A stretch of 64,000 nucleotides of DNA from Lactiplantibacillus daoliensis (lineage in GTDB: Bacteria > Bacillota > Bacilli > Lactobacillales > Lactobacillaceae). The stretch covers positions 1 through 64,000 of the forward strand of contig NZ_BJDH01000004.1 of assembly GCF_005405005.1 (NCBI RefSeq), in the 5' to 3' direction. Position 1 is the stretch's first letter; every line of letters starts with the position of its first letter. Made by a program: the position numbers and the translations under genes. Under the pieces are notes generated by a model, which was given only the letters and a program-made list of their open reading frames with translations, ran no database searches and was not told the DNA's origin. Shown in pieces: positions 16,761-24,747 of the stretch.

Positions 16761-16817
16761 AGCGGTTACGGGCACAATTAAGGTTGCCCGTAACTGCTTT
16801 TTAGCCTAAAATAGGCT
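16761..16817 (+). promoter_or_regulatory. Permease promoter embedded in two inverted repeats
   Basis: TTGCCC (16784-16789), 17 bases and TAAAAT (16807-16812) form a plausible promoter. A 14-bp hairpin (16761-16774 with 16785-16798, one wobble, followed by T's) holds the -35 in its right arm, and a perfect AGCCTA/TAGGCT repeat (16803-16817) covers the -10. No gene ends here, since both neighbours start outward, so the hairpin is more likely an operator or attenuator than a plain terminator. Confidence 0.45.
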
Positions 16818-16872
16818 AATATGAAAATAGCAATGATTTTATGAAAATAATCTCCAAGAAAGTTGAGGACTT

Positions 16873-18222
16873 ATGGAAGATCAACAGCTGGCACGAAAGT
16901 TAAAACGACGACATGTTCAGATGATTGCGCTTGGTGGTGCGATTGGGACCGGACTATTTTTAGGCTCGGGAGCAGCCATCAAACAAGCTGGCCCATCAAT
17001 TTTATTGGCATATGCAATTGGTGGGTTCTTTTGTTACCTCATGATGCGTGCATTGGGTGAACTGTTACTCTCAAATACTAAATTACATTCATTTTTGGAA
17101 TTTATAAATTTATATCTAGGCAAGAAGTTTGAATTTGCCATTGGCTGGACCTACTGGTTATGCTGGATCAGTTTAGCCATGGCGGATTTAACGGCGAGTG
17201 GGATTTATATTCGTTATTGGTTTCCTTGGATCCCTCAATGGGTAACGCCACTCGTGATTATCTTGATCTTATTAATTTTTAACCTCTTATCAGTCAGTGC
17301 ATTTGGCGAATTGGAATATTGGTTCTCAATGATCAAGGTTGTCGCCATTATTGCCTTGATTGTGACCGGAGCTATCTTGATTGGGTCGTCGGCGCACGTT
17401 GGTGGTCAAACTGTGACGATGGGTAATCTGGTCAATCACGGTGGCTTTTTTCCTAAAGGCATCAGTGGCTTTCTGACCTCGTTCTCGTTAGTGATTTTTG
17501 CTTTCACTGGGATCGAAATGGTTGGGATTACCGCTGGTGAAGCCGAGAACCCCGAAAAAGAACTACCACGGGCCATTAATAGTTTACCAATTCGGATTTC
17601 ATTCTTCTACGTGGGCGCATTGTTTGTAATCATGTCGATTTATCCGTGGAATCAGATCACGACGACGCAGTCACCATTCGTCCAAGTTTTTAGTGATGTT
17701 GGGATCAAGGCAGCCGCAAGTATTATTAACTTTGTTGTCCTGACCGCGGCCTTGTCCGCCTGCAATAGTGCGATTTTCAGTACGAGTCGGACGTTATTTA
17801 CGTTGGCTCACGGAGACAATGCCCCAAAATGGATGGGAAAAGTCAATCGTTATAATGTTCCAGCACGTGCACTGTTCTTTTCATCCATGATTTTACTGGT
17901 CATCGTGGTGTTGAACTATGTGATTCCAAGTACCGTGTTTACACTCATTTCAAATGTGGCGACCACGAACTTTATTATCGTGTGGTGTTCATTACTTGTT
18001 TGTCATTATGTGTATAAGAAAACGACGGATAGCCGCCAGAATCCGTTCAAATTGCCACTCTTTCCAGTGTCAAATATTGCGACATTGGTCTTCTTCATCG
18101 CGGTGACGGTCGTCTTATGTTTTGATGCAGTCAACCGTTGGGCCGTCATTGGGTCAATTGTTTGGTTTATTGGCTTATTGTTAGTCGAGACGGTTATGCG
18201 GCAAAGTTCAAATCGAGTGTAA
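16873..18222 (+). CDS. Amino-acid permease, APC superfamily (AAT type)
   Basis: This 449-residue permease has 12 predicted transmembrane helices. The first reads ALGGAIGTGLFLGSGAAI, the substrate-binding GxG unwound helix of the amino acid-polyamine-organocation family; GIEMVGITAGEAENPEKELPRAI (about 213-235) is the conserved AAT-family loop. It is proton-coupled uptake of a neutral amino acid by family; the exact substrate cannot be read. GTTGAGGA precedes the ATG weakly. It is monocistronic with a strong bidirectional terminator at 18221. Confidence 0.9.
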   Translation: MEDQQLARKLKRRHVQMIALGGAIGTGLFLGSGAAIKQAGPSILLAYAIGGFFCYLMMRALGELLLSNTKLHSFLEFINLYLGKKFEFAIGWTYWLCWISLAMADLTASGIYIRYWFPWIPQWVTPLVIILILLIFNLLSVSAFGELEYWFSMIKVVAIIALIVTGAILIGSSAHVGGQTVTMGNLVNHGGFFPKGISGFLTSFSLVIFAFTGIEMVGITAGEAENPEKELPRAINSLPIRISFFYVGALFVIMSIYPWNQITTTQSPFVQVFSDVGIKAAASIINFVVLTAALSACNSAIFSTSRTLFTLAHGDNAPKWMGKVNRYNVPARALFFSSMILLVIVVLNYVIPSTVFTLISNVATTNFIIVWCSLLVCHYVYKKTTDSRQNPFKLPLFPVSNIATLVFFIAVTVVLCFDAVNRWAVIGSIVWFIGLLLVETVMRQSSNRV

Positions 18223-18260
18223 AAAAAGCGCGACAGAATTAATTTTCTGTCGCGTTTTTA
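18221..18260. terminator. Bidirectional terminator
   Basis: CGCGACAGAA (18229-18238) pairs perfectly with 18245-18254, with A-run on the left and T-run on the right. It lies between the permease and the 119-residue minus-strand gene and overlaps the end of the latter. Confidence 0.88.
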
Positions 18261-18598
18261 TTTGGGTGTTTGAGTTGTTGTTCGATTGCCGCGGTTGTTT
18301 TTAATAAAACAGCTGAATCACTGAGGGCGAGACAGTAATGCTGACTCAGTAATTCCGGGGTCAGCGCATTGTAAACTGCGGTTGAAGTTAACCAACAGGT
18401 CTCATCCTGATCTGCGATTGGGGCTTGGCGTAAATCGTAACCATCGCTGGCGTCAACGTATACTTGAAAGCCAATACCAAGCTGTGCTTGTAATCGTTTA
18501 GCGTAACGCTGGTAAAGCGCTCGATTGGCTTTGGCATCGGTGGTTGGACCTAAGAGCCGGGTTCCGAGTTGGAGATTAGGAACGAGTATAACTTTCAC
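18239..18598 (-). CDS. Hypothetical protein, 119 residues
   Basis: The GTG start at 18598 has AAGGAGG upstream. The sequence MKVILVPNLQLGTRLLGP looks like a first beta strand with loop, followed by an amphipathic helix (ALYQRYAKRLQAQLG), strand FQVYVDAS and a region CWLTSTAVYNALTP. The size and layout fit a small alpha/beta protein. No family is recognised and no operon partner is visible, as the lactate permease unit ends just downstream of its start side. Confidence 0.65.
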   Translation of the reverse strand: MKVILVPNLQLGTRLLGPTTDAKANRALYQRYAKRLQAQLGIGFQVYVDASDGYDLRQAPIADQDETCWLTSTAVYNALTPELLSQHYCLALSDSAVLLKTTAAIEQQLKHPNKNATEN

Positions 18599-18680
18599 AG
18601 AACAGACCTCCTTGATTGATCGATCAATTTAGGTTCATTTTAGCCTAAAATGGGACAAATTTCAGTATTGCTGCCCAGAA

Positions 18681-18735
18681 AAAAATAACCGATTCTAAGT
18701 TGTCCCAGTTAGGACACTCAGAATCGGTTATTTTT
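18681..18735. terminator. Terminator of lctP unit
   Basis: A 16-bp perfect outer stem (18681-18696 with 18720-18735) and an inner TGTCC/GGACA stem give a long cruciform-like hairpin with A and T tracts on both sides. It overlaps the lctP stop codon. Confidence 0.85.
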
Positions 18736-20329
18736 AAATTAAGGTCATTAAAGTAAGTCCAGCAAGTCCGATCAAAGCGGCGTAACCCAGGGCAGGTAGA
18801 ATCGTTTGTCGTAAAATTGCCCCTTCCTGGCCGTTGAGACCGACGACAGAGCTGACGGCGACGATATTATGCACACAGATCATATTGCCAGCGGCGGCCC
18901 CGATTAACTGAGCAGCTAAGACGATGGGTTCGTTTAAGTGCGCGTTGGTGGCGATATCTGCCTGAATCTGTGCAAAGGTCAAGGTTGAAACCGTTGTGCT
19001 CCCAGTGACAAAGGAGCCAAGCTCACCTAAGAATGGCGCAATGATGATCCAGATACCTGCCAGGTACTTGGCGACAAATTTGGCGATATACATCGGCATG
19101 CTCGGTAAGTTTGCCGAATTTAGGCCAGAATTGGTGAAAACTTGGACCATAATCAGGGTCACAATCAGTGCTAGTGCGGTGCCACCCATTGAGCTCACTA
19201 CTTTTTTGGCGGTGGGTGCAAGTGGGCGCAATGATCGCGCCTGGACGAGTAAACCGATGATGGCGGCCAATGCTAAGATGGTCCCTGGTGAGTAGAGAAA
19301 CTCCCAATCGGAATTAATCGATTTAAATCCTAAAATATGTTGCCAAGATAAGTTCAACGTGGTTGTGAGTAACGCTTTCAGAGACTGCCAAACGCGGGTC
19401 GCTAACAAGAGAATGACGACAAGCAAGTAGGGAAACCAAGCTTGTAATAAGGGCATGGTGGATTTTGGCGCTGAGTGACTCGGTGCGGGTACATCGGCGA
19501 CTTGCCACGGTGTTTCTCGAGTACTTGCGGGTAAAAGCCAGTGGTAGCGGATGCTGACAATGGCAACAATTAATGTCCCTAGTGGCGCTAAGATCGAAAT
19601 AAATTCATAGCCGATCAGCCAGGCACTCAGTAACGCGATGCTACTGTATACGAAGCCAATCAGAAGTGCCCAGGGTAGGACGGTGAGCCACTGTTTGAAA
19701 CGGTTAGTTTTAGGACCGAAGCCCATAATCAAGATGAGAATGAGTAGGGCCGGCATTAACGCTCCGACAAATAAATCTAGCTGCGTCACGCGCAAGCCAA
19801 TTAAGTTTAGTCGGGTCGCATTTTCAGTCACGTTACTTAAGCCAACGGTGAGTGGGGTCCCAACCGCGCCGAATGCGGCGGGCGTTGAATCGGCTACCAG
19901 TGCTAAAACGACAGCGGCCATTGGTGAAAATCCCAGGGCAATTAATAGTGGGGCGGTCACCATCGCTGGGGTACCAAAACCGGAGACCCCTTCGATGAGG
20001 CCACCAAATAAGAAGGCCACCAACACCGTCTGGAGACGCATATCGGCAGACAGTGCCTTGAAGCCTTGATTGATGCGATCAATCGCGCCGGTTGCGCGGA
20101 GACTATTCAGCATTAAGAGGGCACCGAACAGGATCCAGAGAATTGGTAGCGACTTATGCAAGGCCTGTAGGATTGATGCCCCCAGGACCGCTGGTGATAG
20201 GTGCCAGAATAAATAGCCGGTGATCACCACGACGGCCGCGCTGATACTCATCCCGCGAGTGGCCGGCAGGTTAAGCCCGCCTAACAGGATCAAAGGTAAA
20301 ATAATGGCAGCTAAAGCCACGAAAATCAT
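18734..20329 (-). CDS. lctP: L-lactate permease, LctP family
   Basis: This 531-residue transporter of the LctP family exchanges lactate with protons across the cytoplasmic membrane. It is strongly hydrophobic with about 12-14 helices; family blocks are FLFGGLIEGVSGFGTPAMV (about 109-127), PLTVGLSN, and near the C-terminus GELGSFVTGSTTVSTLTFAQIQ and AAAGNMICVHNIVAVSSVVGL. The AGGAGG site lies upstream of the ATG, 12 bases after the MFS-like gene stop, so both come from the promoter near 21740. In lactobacilli it may serve lactate export, uptake or exchange. Confidence 0.93.
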   Translation of the reverse strand: MIFVALAAIILPLILLGGLNLPATRGMSISAAVVVITGYLFWHLSPAVLGASILQALHKSLPILWILFGALLMLNSLRATGAIDRINQGFKALSADMRLQTVLVAFLFGGLIEGVSGFGTPAMVTAPLLIALGFSPMAAVVLALVADSTPAAFGAVGTPLTVGLSNVTENATRLNLIGLRVTQLDLFVGALMPALLILILIMGFGPKTNRFKQWLTVLPWALLIGFVYSSIALLSAWLIGYEFISILAPLGTLIVAIVSIRYHWLLPASTRETPWQVADVPAPSHSAPKSTMPLLQAWFPYLLVVILLLATRVWQSLKALLTTTLNLSWQHILGFKSINSDWEFLYSPGTILALAAIIGLLVQARSLRPLAPTAKKVVSSMGGTALALIVTLIMVQVFTNSGLNSANLPSMPMYIAKFVAKYLAGIWIIIAPFLGELGSFVTGSTTVSTLTFAQIQADIATNAHLNEPIVLAAQLIGAAAGNMICVHNIVAVSSVVGLNGQEGAILRQTILPALGYAALIGLAGLTLMTLI

Positions 20330-20341
20330 AAAACAGCCTCC

Positions 20342-21709
20342 TTAGTGGTGCAAATGTGACGGACGTGATGATTTGAAAAAATGTTGTCCGTAAATTGTAA
20401 CTATCGAGAGTAACAATGAGATGAGTAATAGCGGCCAAGCAACACCGTGTAAATAAGTTAACTTCAAACTGGCGCTACTTGGATTGAAAAAGGCCATTAG
20501 TTTTAAATTTTGCCAAGCACTGACGGTGACGAGTAAAGCAAATAAGCACAATTGACAGAGTAAACCACCGTATGTTGAGAAACGATATTTATTAATAATC
20601 GCCAAATCAGGGTCATTCTCATCGGCAGTGTAAACGCTGGTATTGATTGCTGGGTTTTCATAGCCAACATATAACGCAATTAGGAGTAACCCAATCGAAT
20701 ATAAGGCTGGGTTAGTGGTAAACGCCAGCAAGTGTCCTAAGATTAGGCCGACTTGGGCCAACTGTTTGCTACGGGCAGGATCTCGCCGACCGAGTGCTCT
20801 AAAGAGTGGCAAGCCGCCTTCAAATCCCAGCAGGTAGATGGCAAAGATGAGGTACATGCCGTTTTTACCTAGGATAAAGAATCCAAAGAAACTATTAAAG
20901 AGCAGCACGAAGCTGACTAAGAAGCCACGATTAACAATTCGTAATTTATTGGCCGGCATAGCGTGCCAATCGGCAGCAAGTTCTAGGTTCAGTAAAATGA
21001 TCGCGAGTAAGACGATACCTAAGACGTACGGCAATGCAATCGACAAGTTAATTTTTCGTAGTAGTGTCAACAGGCCCATCAAGCTAAAGAAGACAATGAA
21101 GCCAGCCACGCGCCACGGTTTGACCGGATGGGCCTCGGTAATGGTATGCGTGTCATAGAAGGCCATTGAAAAGCCCTTTAACAATCTTCCGGCTGGCAGA
21201 GCAGCTAAGAAGAGTAATCCCAAGATCACAAATGCTAATTGGTAATGCAAGTCAAAGCTGAAGTCGGCAACGAATAGCAGACCTAAAGCGGCAAAGATCA
21301 ACCAATAGAGACGTTTTAGTTTAAAATCAGTACTCGTGGTTAAATGTAGCTTGATCGTCAGGTAATATGGCCAAATGTTAGCGGATGTATAGCCGAGACA
21401 AAGGCCGCCAATAATTAACCATGGCAGGCTGGTTGTGATGCTGTAGATGACGCTGCCAATGACGCCTAACCAGAGACAAAGTAACAGATACGTGCTCGCC
21501 TTGAGCCCTAATCGCTTGGTCGAAAAGATGCTGGCCGCACGGGCAATGTAAAATACAATGATCGCAATTAGATAGGTCACGCTGTGGGAGACTTGATACT
21601 TAAAAAGAATCAAAACATAGGGCAACACGATCCCGATATTTGCCAAAAAGTTCAGGGTTGCAATTGAAAAATCTAAAAAAGAATTCCGTAATTTCTGCAA
21701 TAATTTCAC
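20342..21709 (-). CDS. Polytopic membrane transporter, MFS-like
   Basis: This 455-residue protein has about 12 hydrophobic helices in two halves split by a more polar middle (about 185-200), the layout of the major facilitator superfamily. No substrate motif is evident. The start is the GTG at 21709; its ribosome binding site is poor, but an extended -10 (TGC TATACT, minus strand 21745-21737) sits only about 25-35 bases upstream, so no longer start fits. It precedes lctP by 12 bases, suggesting transport of a related organic acid or a function linked to lactate; that is inference. Confidence 0.7.
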   Translation of the reverse strand: MKLLQKLRNSFLDFSIATLNFLANIGIVLPYVLILFKYQVSHSVTYLIAIIVFYIARAASIFSTKRLGLKASTYLLLCLWLGVIGSVIYSITTSLPWLIIGGLCLGYTSANIWPYYLTIKLHLTTSTDFKLKRLYWLIFAALGLLFVADFSFDLHYQLAFVILGLLFLAALPAGRLLKGFSMAFYDTHTITEAHPVKPWRVAGFIVFFSLMGLLTLLRKINLSIALPYVLGIVLLAIILLNLELAADWHAMPANKLRIVNRGFLVSFVLLFNSFFGFFILGKNGMYLIFAIYLLGFEGGLPLFRALGRRDPARSKQLAQVGLILGHLLAFTTNPALYSIGLLLIALYVGYENPAINTSVYTADENDPDLAIINKYRFSTYGGLLCQLCLFALLVTVSAWQNLKLMAFFNPSSASLKLTYLHGVAWPLLLISLLLSIVTIYGQHFFKSSRPSHLHH

Positions 21710-21759
21710 ACACCATTCGTTAGTATCCTAGTAACAAGTATAGCAATTTATATCGTTAA

Positions 21760-22080
21760 AAGCTGTTAAAGTGACGAATTGTCGTAGATTACTTCGGCGG
21801 ATGTCAGGCCTTGAATGAGACTTTACAGTGTCGAGAGAAATGCGTATGCTAAATGAAGTTGTTCCATCGAAACAGTGCAGTTGTAATATGCTACTTTAAC
21901 TAAAATAATAACAACCCACAAACCCAAAACCACCAACAACATGGTCGCGACTTATTCAAGCGAACCACCTTTGGAATCAAAACTACCTTTTCAGTCGTGA
22001 ACAAGTAATATTAAACAGTTAACAAATTAATTGCACTAGTGATCGCCAGCTTTACTGACGATTGCCAGTGCTTTTTTAAG
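21760..22080 (+). other. Gene-free stretch with terminator-like hairpin
   Basis: Between the MFS-like gene start and ohrR about 500 bases hold no convincing gene. A 19-codon frame from 21941 has no ribosome binding site. At 22033-22071 GCACTAGTGATCG pairs with CGATTGCCAGTGC (one mismatch, two wobbles) and is followed by six T, a terminator on the plus strand with no recognised gene in front. An unannotated small RNA ending there is possible. Confidence 0.4.
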
Positions 22081-22139
22081 GCAAATTGTCAAACATTCGT
22101 TATGATAGGGGCGTAAAGCATAAAAACTTGTTTGTTAGC

Positions 22140-22189
22140 ATTTAATTGTTAACAATTAAATTGTCTAACACCGATAAATGATTTATAAT
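22140..22189 (+). promoter_or_regulatory. OhrR operator and ohrR promoter
   Basis: A perfect 22-bp palindrome (22140-22161) overlaps ACAATTAAATTGT (22152-22164), which matches the OhrR half-operator known from Bacillus ohrA. It abuts the promoter TTGTCT (22161-22166), 17 bases, TATAAT (22184-22189). OhrR bound here would block RNA polymerase, so the gene is probably autorepressed until organic peroxide oxidises the regulator. Confidence 0.75.
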
Positions 22190-22223
22190 AATAATGACCA
22201 TTGAAGGAGGGCCCCAATTCACC

Positions 22224-22643
22224 ATGCGTAAATTAGAAGACCACTTTTGCTTTTTAATGTATGTCACTTCCCGAGCGATTCAGCGCGCTTATCAGCCGGA
22301 ATTAGCGGCTCAAGGATTAACTTATCCGCAGTATTTAGTTTTAGTTTTATTAGATGAACATCCAGATTTGACGGTCAAATCAGTTGGTAATTGGCTAGAT
22401 TTGAGTACTGGGACAGTCACACCTTTGCTTAAGCGTATGGACGAAGAGGGGTTAATTACCCGTCAACGCAGTCAATCCGACGAGCGCCAAGTCAGTGTTA
22501 ATTTGACTATTGCCGGACGCCATAAACGGGCGGCTGTTAGCGAAGTTCCAGAATTGCTCTTAGATCGTGGCGAGTTAAGCGACGAAGAGTGGCAAACACT
22601 CTCACATCTGACACACAAATTAATGATGAATCTGAAAAATTAA
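22224..22643 (+). CDS. ohrR: OhrR, organic-peroxide-sensing MarR-family repressor
   Basis: This 139-residue MarR-type regulator is close to Bacillus OhrR. The N-terminus has the sensing cysteine in HFCFLMYVTSRA (Cys at about residue 8) and the two tyrosines that contact it, in YQPELAAQGLTYPQYL (about 24-39). The winged helix follows with LSTGTVTPLLKRMDEEGLITRQRS and DERQVSVNLT. Starting at the ATG at 22224, preceded by AAGGAGG with a rather long 14-base spacer; the promoter position (start near 22196) excludes an earlier start. The hydroperoxide reductase gene ohr usually adjacent is absent from the window, so its targets lie elsewhere. Confidence 0.9.
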   Translation: MRKLEDHFCFLMYVTSRAIQRAYQPELAAQGLTYPQYLVLVLLDEHPDLTVKSVGNWLDLSTGTVTPLLKRMDEEGLITRQRSQSDERQVSVNLTIAGRHKRAAVSEVPELLLDRGELSDEEWQTLSHLTHKLMMNLKN

Positions 22644-22657
22644 ATTTATCTAAAACC

Positions 22658-22696
22658 AAGCTCCTCATTGTGCTTTTGCATGATGAGGAGCTTTTG
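22658..22696 (+). terminator. Terminator after ohrR
   Basis: AAGCTCCTCAT (22658-22668) pairs perfectly with 22683-22693, followed by CTTTTG. Confidence 0.8.
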
Positions 22697-22771
22697 TCTG
22701 TGAAAGGCTGTTTTAATGGGACTAACGCCATGGTAAGCTGAACCACAATTTAGTCGCTGCTCGAAAAAATC

Positions 22772-23444
22772 TATGATTATCATCAAGCTTTCGTCACAAC
22801 CCGCTACGAAAAAATCACATTTTACCTTTATGCTTGATTCTATCAACCGAACGAGAAGTGGTAATGGGCAACAATCAGCTTATTATCTCTTTGAAATGTT
22901 GGATTTCAAAGCTATTTATGAAGCGCTACATGAGGACTATGTCTTCCTGCTTAAAATTCACCCATTTGTTCAGAACCAGCCCAGTTTCCTGTATGAATAT
23001 GCTGATTTTTATTATGACGTCTCAGATTATCGTGAGATCAATGATATACTTTTAGTGGCGGATCAATTGATTACGGATTATTCATCGGTTTGTTTTGAAT
23101 ATGCACTATTGAACCGACCGATGATTTTCTTTGCCCCAGACTTAGCGGATTATATGGCAACTCGAAACTTTTATTTCGACTATTTTGACTTTATTCCTGG
23201 TCCATTGGCCGAAACGACGATTGACCTGATTACTCAACTGAAAGAACCACGTGTAGAGCAAGAAAAGTGGACTAGGTTTGTACATTTTTTCTATGATCAG
23301 CTTGATGGGAAAGCCAGTACACGGTTTGTGGAGGCGCTCGAAAATCAATTCGGTGACGCAACTCAACCGGCAACTCAGGCAACCACTATAGTTAGCGATG
23401 ACGGCAAGGCCATTCCTAGTTGGGGGAAGCACGCCACTAAATAA
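22772..23444 (+). pseudogene. Decayed CDP-glycerol glycerophosphotransferase (TagB/TagF family)
   Basis: The open part (about 22860-23444) encodes the C-terminal half of a teichoic-acid glycerophosphotransferase: NGQQSAYYLFEML, DYVFLLKIHPFV, then VADQLITDYSSVCFEYALLNRPMIFF, where D-Y-S-S is the family's CDP-glycerol site, and the end of the domain. Upstream in a different frame (from 22772) is YHQAFVTTRYEKI, also typical of the family, followed by stops, and the segment between is partly missing. So the gene has lost its N-terminal half and at least one frame. The wall-polymer enzyme is inactive as encoded. Confidence 0.85.
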
Positions 23445-23508
23445 CTTATTTCACGACTATCACGATTTAACTGATATTGGTCGCTGAAATACAATTTGGA
23501 GGAAACGT

Positions 23509-24030
23509 ATGAGCACGACTAAAATTCGTCAGTTAACGCTGGCAGACACAGAAGCATTACAACAGCTGAGTGTAGAAACTTTTCAAGATACTTTTGGCGA
23601 TCAAAATACCGCGGCAAACATGACTGCCTTTTTAAATAGCGCCTACAACCTGCCTAAGCTTGAAAAAGAATTACAGCAAACAGGATCACGCTTTTACTTT
23701 ATTGAAACTGATGGGCAGCCACGGGGCTATTTAAAGTTAAACGTGGACTCAGCACAATCTGAAAAAATGGGACCAACTAGTTTGGAAATTGAACGGATTT
23801 ACATTCGTCCGACCCAAAAACATCAAGGGTTAGGAAGTCAGTTTTTAAAATTTGCAATTAATGTTGCTAACAACGAGGGAAAAGATCTCATTTGGTTGGG
23901 AGTTTGGGAACATAACGAGCCTGCTAAACGTTTTTATGAAAAGTGGGGTTTCCAACGCTTCAGTCAGCATGACTTTGTGATGGGGACAGACGTACAAACC
24001 GATTTCTTAATGAAGAAGCCATTAAAATAA
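23509..24030 (+). CDS. GNAT-family N-acetyltransferase, PaiA-like
   Basis: This 173-residue acetyltransferase has STTKIRQLTLADTEAL at the start, the acetyl-CoA binding IYIRPTQKHQGLGSQFL (about 104-120, Q-x-x-G-L-G) and LIWLGVWEHNEPAKRFYEKWGF (about 131-152), the latter typical of PaiA-type spermidine/spermine or peptide acetyltransferases. The substrate is inferred by family only. GGAGG at 23499-23503 precedes the ATG. It is monocistronic and ends at a bidirectional terminator. Confidence 0.87.
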   Translation: MSTTKIRQLTLADTEALQQLSVETFQDTFGDQNTAANMTAFLNSAYNLPKLEKELQQTGSRFYFIETDGQPRGYLKLNVDSAQSEKMGPTSLEIERIYIRPTQKHQGLGSQFLKFAINVANNEGKDLIWLGVWEHNEPAKRFYEKWGFQRFSQHDFVMGTDVQTDFLMKKPLK

Positions 24031-24039
24031 ACTCCTGCT

Positions 24040-24076
24040 AAAAAGGCGACCGACAAATCCTGTTGGTCGCCTTTTT
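24040..24076. terminator. Bidirectional terminator
   Basis: AAAAAGGCGACCGAC (24040-24054) pairs with 24062-24076 with one wobble, serving the converging genes at 23509 and 24075. Confidence 0.9.
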
Positions 24077-24497
24077 AAACGCGTTTCTGTAACTTCAACA
24101 GCCATACCCCATAGGCGAGCAGCGCTAAAATAGCTAGCAAGTTAATTCCGAACCACAGCATAGTCAGTGTTTTGGAATTGAGATATAAATTAGTCAGAAC
24201 TACTGGATCGCTTACCCCTAACCAGTAAATGAACACTTCACGTGGTGAACGTAACCACCAATATCCTGATTGGATCGGCGTGGTCGGTAAGGTTGTCATT
24301 GCTAGGATCAGTAACGGTAATAGGAAGGAAATCGTGAGGGCAACCCAAAAGCCTTGCTGGTCACCACGCACCCACGCATCGGGACCAAACAGGCTATAAT
24401 GTACCGCCACGGGTCGGCGGATCTGGGTTCTAAAGAGTGCCACTAAGATTGGTTGGCCAACAATTAGGCTAATCAAAATCCATCGTAACTGTTTCAT
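24075..24497 (-). CDS. DUF1648-like membrane protein
   Basis: This 140-residue protein has three hydrophobic helices (about 4-20, 46-65, 110-130). RRPVAVHYSLFGPDAW after the first helix resembles the P-x-x-x-x-x-H-x-x-x-x-G-x-x-D motif of DUF1648, a domain found in SdpI-like and other small membrane proteins. The ATG at 24497 is chosen because GGTGATC lies upstream; an extension of 11 residues has no ribosome binding site. The function is unknown. Confidence 0.65.
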   Translation of the reverse strand: MKQLRWILISLIVGQPILVALFRTQIRRPVAVHYSLFGPDAWVRGDQQGFWVALTISFLLPLLILAMTTLPTTPIQSGYWWLRSPREVFIYWLGVSDPVVLTNLYLNSKTLTMLWFGINLLAILALLAYGVWLLKLQKRV

Positions 24498-24747
24498 GTG
24501 ATCACCGTCATTTCTAAATGAATAAGGCAATTATGGGCTTACCATCAGTCAACTGAATGCTTGATCCTGTTAAGTTTTTGTAAACCAATTGTAAATCACG
24601 AGCGGTAAAAATTTGATATAAGCAATTTCATTAGTTCACTATGCTTTCACAGCCCAATTGGTAGGGATATTTTGTGTAGCTGTTTATAATGTAGAACACA
24701 GTCCTAATAAATTAAATTGTTTTGTATGGGTTTCGAGGGGAGTCACT

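Noticed and set aside
18996-20069. Long frames antisense to lctP
   Set aside because: They follow the codon pattern of the transmembrane gene on the other strand and lack ribosome binding sites.
21941-22000. A 19-codon frame between the MFS-like gene and ohrR as a leader peptide
   Set aside because: No ribosome binding site precedes the ATG and no attenuator immediately follows in a coupled position.
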